Virus record (IMG/VR): IMGVR_UViG_3300012271_000010
Span: 1-64,000 of that record
Reading direction: 5' to 3' (one strand)
DNA from: a virus
DNA: 64,000 nucleotides
Both the position numbers and the translations under genes were made by a program. The notes beneath the pieces were generated by a model. It searched no databases. It was not told the DNA's origin and was given only the letters and a program-made list of their open reading frames with translations. Below are positions 1-4,773 of this stretch, piece by piece (position 1 is the stretch's first letter; each line of letters starts with the position of its first letter).

Positions 1-34
1 ATTACTGATCTATTATATTATTGTAGGAGACCAA

Positions 35-316
35 ATGACCACACCAGATTACGAAGAAATTGCAAGACAAATTGGAGCAGTTGTACGATTAAAACAAGCT
101 GCTTACGGTGACTCATTCAACAAGTCATGTGAAGTACTAAAAGTTCTTTATCCTGATGGAGTTTCCCCAGATAATTTTAAAGACTTTCTAGCTGTTACTA
201 GAATCATCGATAAACTATTCAGGATAGCAACAGATAGAGACGCTCTAGGGGAGTCCCCCTTCCAAGATATTGCCGGTTATAGCATTTTAGGCGTAGCTCA
301 CTCAAAAGAGGAATAG
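35..316 (+). CDS. Small helical phage protein, DUF1599/Nmad1-like
   Basis: A 93-residue protein starting at an ATG preceded by AGGAG. A central YGDSF, an IIDKLFRIATD helix and an ESPFQDIAGYSIL stretch match my memory of the DUF1599 (nucleotide modification associated domain 1) pattern in phages, an all-helical family related in shape to MazG-like nucleotide pyrophosphatases. No catalytic assignment is possible from the sequence alone. It is followed without a gap by the next gene, so the two are probably co-transcribed. The family call is from memory and is moderate. Confidence 0.6.
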   Translation: MTTPDYEEIARQIGAVVRLKQAAYGDSFNKSCEVLKVLYPDGVSPDNFKDFLAVTRIIDKLFRIATDRDALGESPFQDIAGYSILGVAHSKEE

Positions 317-694
317 ATGTCCTGGACTCCACGAAGAAAGAAAAGAGTTGGAGCAAACAAATACTATTCCGTTGTAAACTTGCTCCGCAGACAAAAAAAA
401 ATTTCCCCACAGTTCGAAGTGATGCTCAACTCCCTTTCGTTAGAGGAAGTGATTGCAATTAAATTAGAATTAGCTGCTCAAGCGTCTGGTTCTCCTCTGT
501 ACGGCGTGCCTATCTGGAAGAACCTAATAACAATCGTAAGAGATTCAGTAATTAAATACGCTTTGTCAGCAACTAGAACAAAGTCAGAAGCGGCTAGGTT
601 TCTTGGGATGGAATTCTCTGATTTTGCAAAAAGACAAAGGTTTTATCAGACAGAAAGTTATTTCAATAGTGAAGAAAAAGAAGAAGATCTCTAA
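317..694 (+). CDS. Small protein with Fis-like C-terminal helix-turn-helix
   Basis: A 125-residue protein whose ATG follows the upstream stop directly. The first half is basic (RRKKRVGANKYYS). The C-terminal part, about residues 75-110, reads ALSATRTKSEAARFLGM, close to the Fis/NtrC-type DNA-binding helix-turn-helix in which a KSEAAR core leads into the recognition helix. A DNA-binding or regulatory role is inferred. A strong hairpin terminator overlaps its stop codon, so it ends this two-gene unit. Confidence 0.6.
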   Translation: MSWTPRRKKRVGANKYYSVVNLLRRQKKISPQFEVMLNSLSLEEVIAIKLELAAQASGSPLYGVPIWKNLITIVRDSVIKYALSATRTKSEAARFLGMEFSDFAKRQRFYQTESYFNSEEKEEDL

Positions 695-710
695 AAGAGG
701 TCTTTTTTTT
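685..710 (+). terminator. Rho-independent terminator
   Basis: An 8-bp stem (AGATCTCT with AGAGGTCT, one T-G wobble) with a 3-nt loop is followed by eight T residues. It overlaps the stop of the preceding gene. Confidence 0.85.
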
Positions 711-776
711 GTCTGTTTTATATATCACGAATGTAGTTATGTTAGGCGAAAGGGATAAAAAGGATAAAACCACACC

Positions 777-896
777 GTGAAAAAGAACCAAGAACAAATT
801 GATTTTAGTAGAACAGGAGATGCACGCTCGGCGCAAGCCATTGGCATGGTCTCACAAACTGCATCGAATCACATAACCCTTGTTTCTTTTGGCTAG
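777..896 (+). CDS. Possible 39-residue protein with GTG start
   Basis: An open frame beginning GTG, with AAGGA 12-16 bases upstream and an in-frame stop just before it. The product would be 39 residues, starting MKKNQEQIDF and ending VSFG. The composition is protein-like, but there is no recognisable domain and the start is not ATG. Its 3' end enters the left arm of the long inverted repeat at 878-930, so translation could affect that hairpin. It may instead be part of an untranslated leader. Confidence 0.4.
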   Translation: MKKNQEQIDFSRTGDARSAQAIGMVSQTASNHITLVSFG

Positions 897-930
897 AATG
901 CTCGCCACACACAACCGAAACGAAACAAGG
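878..930 (+). repeat. 9-bp inverted repeat overlapping a terminator arm
   Basis: CCTTGTTTC at 878-886 is perfectly complementary to GAAACAAGG at 922-930. The right arm shares GG (929-930) with the terminator hairpin that starts at 929, so the two stems exclude each other at that point. This resembles an antiterminator/terminator pair; that function is inferred. Confidence 0.6.
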
Positions 931-952
931 ACTCTTCAAAGAGTCCTTTTTT
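929..952 (+). terminator. Rho-independent terminator
   Basis: GGACTC and GAGTCC form a 6-bp perfect stem around a TTCAAA loop, followed by TTTTTT. It separates the 711-928 leader region from the promoter at 985. Confidence 0.85.
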
Positions 953-984
953 ATTAGGTACTTAGAGGAACATCACACAAGGGC

Positions 985-1013
985 TTGACAAAAGAGAAGT
1001 GATCTGTTAGGAT
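985..1013 (+). promoter_or_regulatory. Sigma70-type promoter with extended -10 (P1)
   Basis: TTGACA (985-990), a 17-bp spacer and TAGGAT (1008-1013) with TG one base upstream of the -10. The expected start at about 1020 lies just ahead of the tRNA-Thr/tmRNA cluster. It matches P5 at 8132 closely (CTTGACA ... TGTTAGGATA). Confidence 0.85.
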
Positions 1014-1034
1014 AGCTCTCACGAAAAAAAGAAT

Positions 1035-1119
1035 GCCGGGTTCGTATAGTGGACAATTACACCTGTTTTGTAATCAGGCGGCTCGACCTACGAGAGTTCG
1101 AATCTCTCACTCGGCTCCA
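1035..1119 (+). tRNA. tRNA-Thr(TGT), long variable region
   Basis: Acceptor GCCGGGT pairs with ACTCGGC (one wobble) and CCA is encoded. The T arm is GAGAG-TTCGAAT-CTCTC. Anticodon loop TTTGTAA gives TGT; the innermost anticodon-stem pair is a T-T mismatch. The variable region is 13 nt, not the usual 4-5 nt of a class I tRNA. Reading GTA (Tyr) would need a shifted stem, so Thr is preferred. Confidence 0.8.
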
Positions 1120-1126
1120 ATTTTTT

Positions 1127-1424
1127 GGGGAATCTATGGAATCGATAAAGCAAGGAGGATAATTTACACAAGGAAGCCAGCCAACGAATGCTTTGATCAG
1201 CGTTGGAAAAAATAACTGCAAACGATAACATCGAACAGTTCGCTCCTATTGCTCTAGCAGCGTAGAAAGCCGGGTGTCAACTACCTCGGAACAGAAAGTT
1301 GAGAAAAGTGAGTGCGAGAAGAAAGAAAGAAGGATTTCAATATCCTAAAAATTGAATAACCTTGTAAGAAAGTAAATTATAGAAATTGTTTTAGACACCG
1401 GTTCGAATCCGGTATTCTCCACCA
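1127..1424 (+). ncRNA. ssrA: Transfer-messenger RNA (tmRNA)
   Basis: The 5' end GGGGAAT pairs with ATTCTCC near the 3' end, with a G3-U70 wobble, the alanyl-tRNA synthetase identity element of tmRNA. The T arm is ACCGG-TTCGAAT-CCGGT, followed by A and CCA. The 5' domain has the TATGGAATCGAT block typical of tmRNA. The tag reading frame runs from GCA at 1218 to TAG at 1263-1265 and encodes ANDNIEQFAPIALAA, ending in the ALAA type of degradation tail. At 298 nt the gene is shorter than the 363-nt E. coli form. tmRNA with SmpB rescues stalled ribosomes and tags the nascent chain for proteolysis. No smpB gene is visible here, so host SmpB would be needed. Confidence 0.95.
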
Positions 1425-1503
1425 GGGCATAGCCCACGGGGTCACCGTAAGGTGGCTGACTGATTGCCGGATAAATCAGGATAAATAAGCCGGTCCTTGT
1501 TGT
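1425..1503 (+). ncRNA. Structured spacer between tmRNA and tRNA-Val
   Basis: Directly after the tmRNA CCA there are three hairpins in a row: GGGC-ATA-GCCC; GTCACC/GGTGGC capped by a GTAA (GNRA-type) tetraloop; and CTGATT/AATCAG. A short direct repeat, GGATAAAT twice with 2 nt between, lies at the last hairpin. No T arm or reading frame is present. It may be a small structured RNA or a processing spacer; no known family was recognised. Confidence 0.45.
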
Positions 1504-1579
1504 GCAGGATTAACTGAGATGGTTTTAGTGCTACCCTTACATGGTAGAAACGGGGGTTCGAATCCCTCATCCTGTACCA
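1504..1579 (+). tRNA. tRNA-Val(TAC)
   Basis: Acceptor GCAGGAT/ATCCTGT has a G1-U72 wobble. The anticodon arm CTACC-CTTACAT-GGTAG gives TAC; the T arm is GGGGG-TTCGAAT-CCCTC; ACCA is encoded. Length 76 nt. Confidence 0.93.
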
Positions 1580-1590
1580 GAGTGGATATT

Positions 1591-1619
1591 CGGCGGGACT
1601 GACTATCGTCCGGTTTTTT
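1591..1619 (+). terminator. Probable terminator after tRNA-Val
   Basis: GGAC at 1596-1599 pairs with GTCC at 1608-1611 around an 8-nt loop, followed by GG and six T residues. The stem is short, so strength is uncertain. Confidence 0.45.
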
Positions 1620-1661
1620 GTTTAGTCAACAGAGAATCCGAAACCACGCGTTTTAAAAAGG

Positions 1662-1690
1662 TTGACAGACTGTGAAGAGTGAGTTAAGGT
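1662..1690 (+). promoter_or_regulatory. Sigma70-type promoter (P2)
   Basis: TTGACA (1662-1667), a 17-bp spacer and TAAGGT (1685-1690). The start would be about 1697, 13 bases before the ATG of the 1710 gene, leaving room for the AAAGG ribosome site. Confidence 0.75.
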
Positions 1691-1709
1691 CTAACGAAGA
1701 AAGGTATCC

Positions 1710-1961
1710 ATGAAAAGATGGTTAGTGACAGGAACGAATGAAAATGGTTTTATCTGGGTACTTGAATTTGTTGGCGACGAAAAACCAAATCGCGGGAGGA
1801 TAAATCACGCGTTTGCTTCGGAATATCCAGAACAATGGGAATTCGAACCAGAGATTAGAAAAATAAAAATTCGTGAGTTTACCGACGCCCCACCACACGC
1901 CACTCTTGGTCTTTCGCTTAAAAAAGGATTTAATTTAAATGGAGAAGAAATAGAATATTAA
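1710..1961 (+). CDS. Hypothetical 83-residue protein
   Basis: Small, soluble, mixed-charge protein (MKRWLVTGTNENGF at the N terminus). No motif was recognised. It has its own promoter (P2) and an AAAGG ribosome site, and is followed 5 bases later by tRNA-Asp, so gene and tRNA probably share a transcript. Coding is supported by the promoter-start geometry and the uninterrupted frame; function is unknown. Confidence 0.75.
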   Translation: MKRWLVTGTNENGFIWVLEFVGDEKPNRGRINHAFASEYPEQWEFEPEIRKIKIREFTDAPPHATLGLSLKKGFNLNGEEIEY

Positions 1962-1966
1962 AATAC

Positions 1967-2042
1967 GGTTATGAGTTGCGGATGGCGAGCAGCTTCATTG
2001 TCAATGAAATGGTAGTCGGTTCGATTCCGACCATGACCGCCA
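1967..2042 (+). tRNA. tRNA-Asp(GTC)
   Basis: Acceptor GGTTATG/CATGACC; anticodon loop TTGTCAA gives GTC; T arm GTCGG-TTCGATT-CCGAC; discriminator G, as expected for Asp; CCA encoded. Length 76 nt. Confidence 0.93.
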
Positions 2043-2066
2043 GTCGTCCTGTCAACTCTGATATAT

Positions 2067-2087
2067 ATCATATTTAGAAAATATGAT
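2067..2087 (+). repeat. 9-bp AT-rich hairpin
   Basis: ATCATATTT and AAATATGAT form a perfect 9-bp stem with an AGA loop. No T-run follows, so it is not a clear terminator. It lies just upstream of the multi-helix RNA at 2110. Confidence 0.55.
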
Positions 2088-2109
2088 TAAGAGATTTTGT
2101 AAAAAGACA

Positions 2110-2256
2110 GGACAGGTAAAGAAGGTTCGCGACAGTCTTAGTAAGACGAAACGAAAGTCAGGAAAAGACTGCCTTCTTTACCAGGGACACGATGTAACAA
2201 CCGCCAAGTGGTGTGTCCTGGGTAATGCTAGTAGTTACAGAAATATGAGTCTGTCC
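2110..2256 (+). ncRNA. Multi-helix structured RNA, family unknown
   Basis: Outer helix GGACAG (2110-2115) with CTGTCC (2251-2256) encloses three arms in series. The first is GTAAAGAAGG (2116-2125) with CCTTCTTTAC (2172-2181), continued after a one-sided 7-nt bulge by CAGTCTT (2133-2139) with AAGACTG (2165-2171). The second is CAGGGACAC (2182-2190) with GTGTCCTG (2213-2220), one bulged G. The third is GTAA/TTAC (2222-2238). The first arm abuts the second without a gap, as expected for stacked helices in a four-way junction. It is not recognisable as RNase P, 6S or a group I intron. It sits between tRNA-Asp and a tRNA-like gene. The open frame across it is not convincing as protein. Confidence 0.6.
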
Positions 2257-2265
2257 AAATTGGGG

Positions 2266-2342
2266 GCGCCGCACGCATGCAGCGGTAGGAGCTTTCGAAT
2301 ACTCCATGGTTAAGTTAGGTTCGAATCCTAACAGGCGCACCA
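2266..2342 (+). tRNA. Imperfect tRNA-like gene, possibly tRNA-Arg(TCG)
   Basis: The 77-nt element has a perfect T arm (TTAGG-TTCGAAT-CCTAA), five acceptor pairs (GCGCC with GGCGC), ACCA and a D-loop-like AGCGGTA. The last two acceptor pairs fail, the D stem is poor, and the anticodon stem GGAG/CTCC holds a 10-nt loop containing TTTCGAA. TCG (Arg) is the best anticodon reading but is not secure. Confidence 0.5.
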
Positions 2343-2421
2343 GAGGCAGAAATATAGGTTCGAATCCTGTTGTCAACATTGTGTTGACCTCGTCTAACTG
2401 GTCAGGACGCTGCCGTTTTTT
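2343..2421 (+). ncRNA. Circularly permuted tRNA-like RNA ending in a T-run
   Basis: Parts of a tRNA occur in permuted order. First comes a 3' half: anticodon-stem strand GGCAG (2345-2349), variable AAAT, T arm ATAGG-TTCGAAT-CCTGT, acceptor strand TGTCAAC (2371-2377), A. Then TTGT. Then a 5' half: GTTGACC (2383-2389), TC, D arm GTCT-AACTGGTCA-GGAC, G, CTGCC (2410-2414). GGCAG pairs with CTGCC (5 of 5) and the acceptor strands pair 6 of 7. The permuted molecule is closed by the anticodon stem and followed by GTTTTTT, so the whole fold could act as an intrinsic terminator. No intact anticodon loop is encoded. Alternatives are a relic of a tandem duplication, or a permuted tRNA needing ligation. 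Confidence 0.7.
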
Positions 2422-2447
2422 AAACTTCTTAAAGAAAAGGAACATAA

Positions 2448-2786
2448 ATGCCTTGTAAATCAGATCATATGGAAGCAGCCTCGGATGAAACCGAATCCCG
2501 ACGACTAGCTAATTTGGTTATGTACTTGAACGATTCTCTGGACATCACTACAAGTGAAGACATTAAAGAAGCTGCACACAGTTATTACGGGAATGTTAAG
2601 ATACTAGATTCTCTAACCGCATATACGTGTGGTAAGATTAAGCGGATGGACGAAGAAACTCTAAACAGGGTAGTTTACGACGGCAGAAACCCCACCGCCC
2701 GTCAATTAGCAGATTGGTATGAGCAACATGAGGCGTTTGACCGCCGACGCTTGCGAGAAGAAAAGAGAAGAAAAGTTAGTAAATAA
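2448..2786 (+). CDS. Hypothetical 112-residue helical protein
   Basis: A charged, mostly helical protein with a basic C-terminal tail (RRRLREEKRRKVSK). Residues around ARQLADWYEQHEAFD recall an uncharacterised phage family but I cannot name it. The ATG follows AAAGGAA. The 3' end overlaps an out-of-frame zinc-ribbon-like frame at 2728. Confidence 0.75.
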   Translation: MPCKSDHMEAASDETESRRLANLVMYLNDSLDITTSEDIKEAAHSYYGNVKILDSLTAYTCGKIKRMDEETLNRVVYDGRNPTARQLADWYEQHEAFDRRRLREEKRRKVSK

Positions 2787-2865
2787 TGGAGAACCTACAT
2801 CTACAGGTTGTTACGATTGCAGAGGCACTGGTTTAAATTGTGAGAATTGTAATTCTTTAAAATAA
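2728..2865 (+). CDS. Small zinc-ribbon-like protein, overlapping frame
   Basis: A 45-residue frame starts inside the end of the preceding gene in another phase. Its second half reads GCYDCRGTGLNCENCNS: two CxxC pairs spaced like a minimal zinc knuckle and similar to the CxxCxGxG units of DnaJ. The conserved-looking half lies beyond the upstream stop. The first ATG has only a weak ribosome site, so it may be translated by coupling or a frameshift from the upstream gene. Function unknown. Confidence 0.5.
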   Translation: MRRLTADACEKKREEKLVNNGEPTSTGCYDCRGTGLNCENCNSLK

Positions 2866-2887
2866 AAAAGGTAGTAAATAATGGAGA
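2777..2887 (+). repeat. Direct repeat TAGTAAATAATGGAGA (two copies)
   Basis: The same 16 bases occur at 2777-2792 and 2872-2887. Each copy carries a potential start ATGGAGA. The second copy is just upstream of tRNA-Phe. They may mark a duplicated gene-start or spacer module. Confidence 0.6.
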
Positions 2888-2901
2888 TTGATTTTACATA
2901 T

Positions 2902-2977
2902 GGGGAGGTAGCTGATGTGGTCTTAGCATGAATTTGAAGAATTTGAGATGTTGGTTCGATCCCGACCCTCCCCACCA
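2902..2977 (+). tRNA. tRNA-Phe(GAA)
   Basis: Perfect acceptor GGGGAGG/CCTCCCC; anticodon loop TTGAAGA gives GAA; T arm GTTGG-TTCGATC-CCGAC; ACCA encoded. The anticodon stem contains two G-T wobbles. Length 76 nt. Confidence 0.92.
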
Positions 2978-2989
2978 TTAAATCATTTT

Positions 2990-3071
2990 GGCTATAGTGA
3001 ACGATGGACGTTCAGTGTCCTCATAAGGCATCGAGAAATCACCGCTGGTTCAATTCCAGCTATAGCTACCA
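2990..3071 (+). tRNA. tRNA-Met or tRNA-Ile2(CAT), G1-U72
   Basis: Acceptor GGCTATA/TATAGCT with a G1-U72 wobble; D arm GAAC-GATGGAC-GTTC; anticodon loop CTCATAA gives CAT; T arm GCTGG-TTCAATT-CCAGC; ACCA encoded. The variable region is 12 nt, unusually long. CAT may read Met, or Ile (AUA) if lysidine-modified; sequence alone cannot decide. Confidence 0.85.
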
Positions 3072-3075
3072 TTGT

Positions 3076-3164
3076 GGCGGGGCGGAGACTGTTGGATGTC
3101 TCGTAGATCTCATAAGTCTATTTCCTCATGGAAGACGCATGTTCGATTCATGCCCCCGCACCCA
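3076..3164 (+). tRNA. CAT tRNA with a class II-type variable arm
   Basis: An 89-nt gene. Acceptor GGCGGGG with CCCCGCA (position 1-72 is a G-A mismatch), a 5-bp D stem GAGAC/GTCTC, anticodon arm TAGAT-CTCATAA-GTCTA (CAT), a variable hairpin TTCC-TCAT-GGAA, T arm GCATG-TTCGATT-CATGC, then C and CCA. A long variable arm is normal for Leu/Ser/Tyr, not Met or Ile. It could be an initiator (unpaired 1-72) or a tRNA whose anticodon has changed. Confidence 0.75.
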
Positions 3165-3182
3165 TTTTAGAAAAAGAAAATT

Positions 3183-3326
3183 ATGATTTTTGTTGCTTCA
3201 CTTTTGCTCTTGACACTTCACATCGTTCCTGGTATAGTTTTTGCCGGATATACGCTGACAAGAGAAGTCGAAAATCGTATGTTATTAATTCGCAGCGGAC
3301 CAATGTCTGCTTGGTATAAGGAATAA
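3183..3326 (+). CDS. 47-residue single-pass membrane protein
   Basis: The ATG follows the AAGAAAATT leader shared by several small genes here. The first 22 residues are hydrophobic (MIFVASLLLLTLHIVPGIVF), then a charged segment with TREVENR and a C-terminal SAWYKE, consistent with an N-terminal membrane anchor and a short soluble tail. It lies between two tRNA genes. Function unknown; small phage membrane proteins often modulate host envelope or defence functions, but nothing here proves that. Confidence 0.65.
   Translation: MIFVASLLLLTLHIVPGIVFAGYTLTREVENRMLLIRSGPMSAWYKE
3210..3238 (+). promoter_or_regulatory. Possible sigma70-type promoter inside a small gene (P3)
   Basis: TTGACA (3210-3215), a 17-bp spacer and TATAGT (3233-3238) with TG before the -10. 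It lies within the 47-residue coding frame but could drive tRNA-Glu at 3334. Box and spacing are as good as the intergenic promoters; its location lowers confidence. Confidence 0.45.
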
Positions 3327-3333
3327 AAAGTTT

Positions 3334-3408
3334 GGTGCCATCTTCTAGCGGCTAAGAAATCGGTTTTTCACATCGACAACTGGAGTTCGATTCTCCATGG
3401 CACTACCA
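3334..3408 (+). tRNA. tRNA-Glu(TTC)
   Basis: Acceptor GGTGCCA/TGGCACT with a G1-U72 wobble; D stem TTCT/AGAA; anticodon loop TTTTCAC gives TTC; T arm TGGAG-TTCGATT-CTCCA; ACCA encoded. 75 nt. Confidence 0.92.
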
Positions 3409-3421
3409 AAAAGAGAAAATT

Positions 3422-3499
3422 ATGTTTAAATGTATTAAAGATTATCCAAGCGAGCTTCAACAAGTTTACAACACACCCTTTTGTGTTGTTCGAAACTGA
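3422..3499 (+). CDS. Possible 25-residue peptide
   Basis: The ATG follows AAGAGAAAATT, the same leader found before the 3605 gene and similar to that of the 3183 gene. The frame encodes 25 residues (MFKCIKDYPSELQQV at the N terminus) and ends exactly one base before tRNA-Gln. The shared leader and exact packing support translation; no domain is recognisable. Confidence 0.45.
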   Translation: MFKCIKDYPSELQQVYNTPFCVVRN

Positions 3500-3574
3500 T
3501 GGAGCATCGTCTAACCGGTAGGACCTTCGACTTTGACTCGAAAAATATAAGTTCGAACCTTATTGCTCCAGCCA
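3500..3574 (+). tRNA. tRNA-Gln(TTG)
   Basis: Perfect acceptor TGGAGCA/TGCTCCA; D arm GTCT-AACCGGTA-GGAC; anticodon arm TTCGA-CTTTGAC-TCGAA gives TTG; T arm ATAAG-TTCGAAC-CTTAT; discriminator G and CCA. Its D arm and AAAT variable loop closely resemble those of the permuted element at 2343. Confidence 0.94.
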
Positions 3575-3604
3575 CTTTAAAAGATATCACAAAAGAGAAA
3601 AATT

Positions 3605-3925
3605 ATGAATAAGAATGTTGTTAATTTAAGCGATTTTAAAAAGAAAATGGCTCTAAAAGAGAAAATTGAGTCAGAGACTGAAGAAAAGTCATTGGCAGTC
3701 TTGACAGACGAGCAAATCGATCGTATCATGTACGCAACAATCAACGATCGCGAAGAAGATGAAGATCCCTCAGAAGAAGAGATGATTGCGGTTTTAGAGT
3801 GGGCTCAAACTACTATGGTGAGAGTCACATTCTTGAACTTAATGCTCAAGGGAAAAGTTTCCATCAAATGGGACGAAGATAAGAATTTTCTGTTTTCAGC
3901 TACTGAGGAATCCGAAGAAGAATAA
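3605..3925 (+). CDS. Acidic 106-residue hypothetical protein
   Basis: Starts after the AAGAGAAAAATT leader. Strongly acidic, with SETEEKS near residue 20, DREEDEDPSEEEM near 50 and a C-terminal SATEESEEE. The segment between is helical (MIAVLEWAQTTMVRVTFLNLML). No family recognised. Acidic small proteins are common among phage host-takeover genes, including DNA mimics; assigning that here would be speculation. Confidence 0.75.
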   Translation: MNKNVVNLSDFKKKMALKEKIESETEEKSLAVLTDEQIDRIMYATINDREEDEDPSEEEMIAVLEWAQTTMVRVTFLNLMLKGKVSIKWDEDKNFLFSATEESEEE

Positions 3926-3933
3926 TAACTTAT

Positions 3934-4020
3934 GGAGAGTTGGCAGAGTCCGGCTGATTGCGCTAGTCTTGAAAACTAGAGGGCAGAGATGTCCCGAGGG
4001 TTCGAATCCCTCACTCTCTT
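3934..4020 (+). tRNA. tRNA-Ser(TGA), class II, no encoded CCA
   Basis: Acceptor GGAGAGT/ACTCTCT with a G1-U72 wobble; anticodon arm CTAGT-CTTGAAA-ACTAG gives TGA; a long variable arm (GGGC ... GTCCC) as expected for Ser; T arm GAGGG-TTCGAAT-CCCTC. The acceptor is followed by T and TCA, so CCA must be added after transcription. Confidence 0.9.
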
Positions 4021-4077
4021 TCAATTATGGTGAACAGTAGTAGTGGCTAACTTAACATTTTAATAAAAGGACTACAA

Positions 4078-4350
4078 ATGCCACTATTCAGAACTTTGCT
4101 TAATGATATGGAAAAAACTTTTGAAAGAGTGAAAGAGGCTGAATTTTTTAAGAAATATGGATTATGTCTTATATGCAAAGAAAGATCTGCAAGAGTTCAA
4201 AATCCACAAGTCACTAAAGAAGATATGATTTGTTTAGAATGTGAGGATAAGAGAGTCAACAAATTAACAACTGCGAGCCCAACTGGAACTCCAGTCTCAT
4301 TTTTCTCAAATGTTGTTGTTTATGATTATGAGCCGCTAGAAGAAGAGTAG
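4078..4350 (+). CDS. Zinc-ribbon-like 90-residue protein
   Basis: An ATG with AAGGA nine bases upstream. A CLIC pair at about residues 31-34 and a CLEC pair at about 55-58 make a four-cysteine zinc-binding pattern with a 20-residue spacer. The N-terminal part is helical, and the tail is acidic. A nucleic-acid or protein-binding role is plausible for such a ribbon but not shown. It sits between tRNA-Ser and tRNA-Gly. Confidence 0.75.
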   Translation: MPLFRTLLNDMEKTFERVKEAEFFKKYGLCLICKERSARVQNPQVTKEDMICLECEDKRVNKLTTASPTGTPVSFFSNVVVYDYEPLEEE

Positions 4351-4356
4351 TGTTAT

Positions 4357-4431
4357 GCGTCGTCGGTCTCAATGGTGGGACATCAGCCTTCCAAGCTGAA
4401 TATCAGAAGGGTTCGATCCCCTTACGGCGCT
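4357..4431 (+). tRNA. tRNA-Gly(TCC), no encoded CCA
   Basis: Acceptor GCGTCGT/ACGGCGC (one T-G); D stem GTC/GAC; anticodon arm TCAGC-CTTCCAA-GCTGA gives TCC; T arm AAGGG-TTCGATC-CCCTT; discriminator T, then TTA in place of CCA. Confidence 0.92.
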
Positions 4432-4439
4432 TTACTTTT

Positions 4440-4517
4440 GCTGGTATATTTCAGTTAGGTCAGAATACTTTCTTGGTAAGAAAGAGGTCATTGGTTCAAA
4501 TCCAATTATCAGCTCCA
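4440..4517 (+). tRNA. tRNA-Thr(GGT)
   Basis: Acceptor GCTGGTA/TATCAGC; anticodon arm CTTTC-TTGGTAA-GAAAG gives GGT; variable AGGTC; T arm ATTGG-TTCAAAT-CCAAT; T and CCA. 78 nt. Confidence 0.92.
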
Positions 4518-4542
4518 ATTTAACTTTAAACTAGAGGTAAAA

Positions 4543-4773
4543 ATGCCAGCTGAAAACAACACAATGGCTCAGTACAACATGGTCAAAGAGGCTTTTCTTG
4601 ATGCTCTGGTTAAGGACAACTTGATGAAGCAAGAAGTCGCAGACAGACTAAAAGAAACTTATGCGGTTGTTGTAACCCGCCGCTCTTGGCTCGGAAGGTT
4701 TATGGATAAACACATTTATAGCAAAGAAGAAGCTGATGAATTTAAGATTGTTATAATGCGGATTGTCAAATGA
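4543..4773 (+). CDS. Hypothetical 76-residue protein
   Basis: An ATG preceded by AGAGGTAAAA. A soluble helical protein with a basic patch (VVTRRSWLGRFMDKH) near residue 48. The stop overlaps the start of the SLOG-family gene (ATGA at 4770-4773), so the two are translationally coupled. No domain recognised. Confidence 0.75.
   Translation: MPAENNTMAQYNMVKEAFLDALVKDNLMKQEVADRLKETYAVVVTRRSWLGRFMDKHIYSKEEADEFKIVIMRIVK

Noticed and set aside
2083-2313. Open frames on both strands over 2083-2445
   Set aside because: They cross the structured RNA and tRNA-like elements, have no ribosome site, and their predicted proteins show no protein-like pattern.
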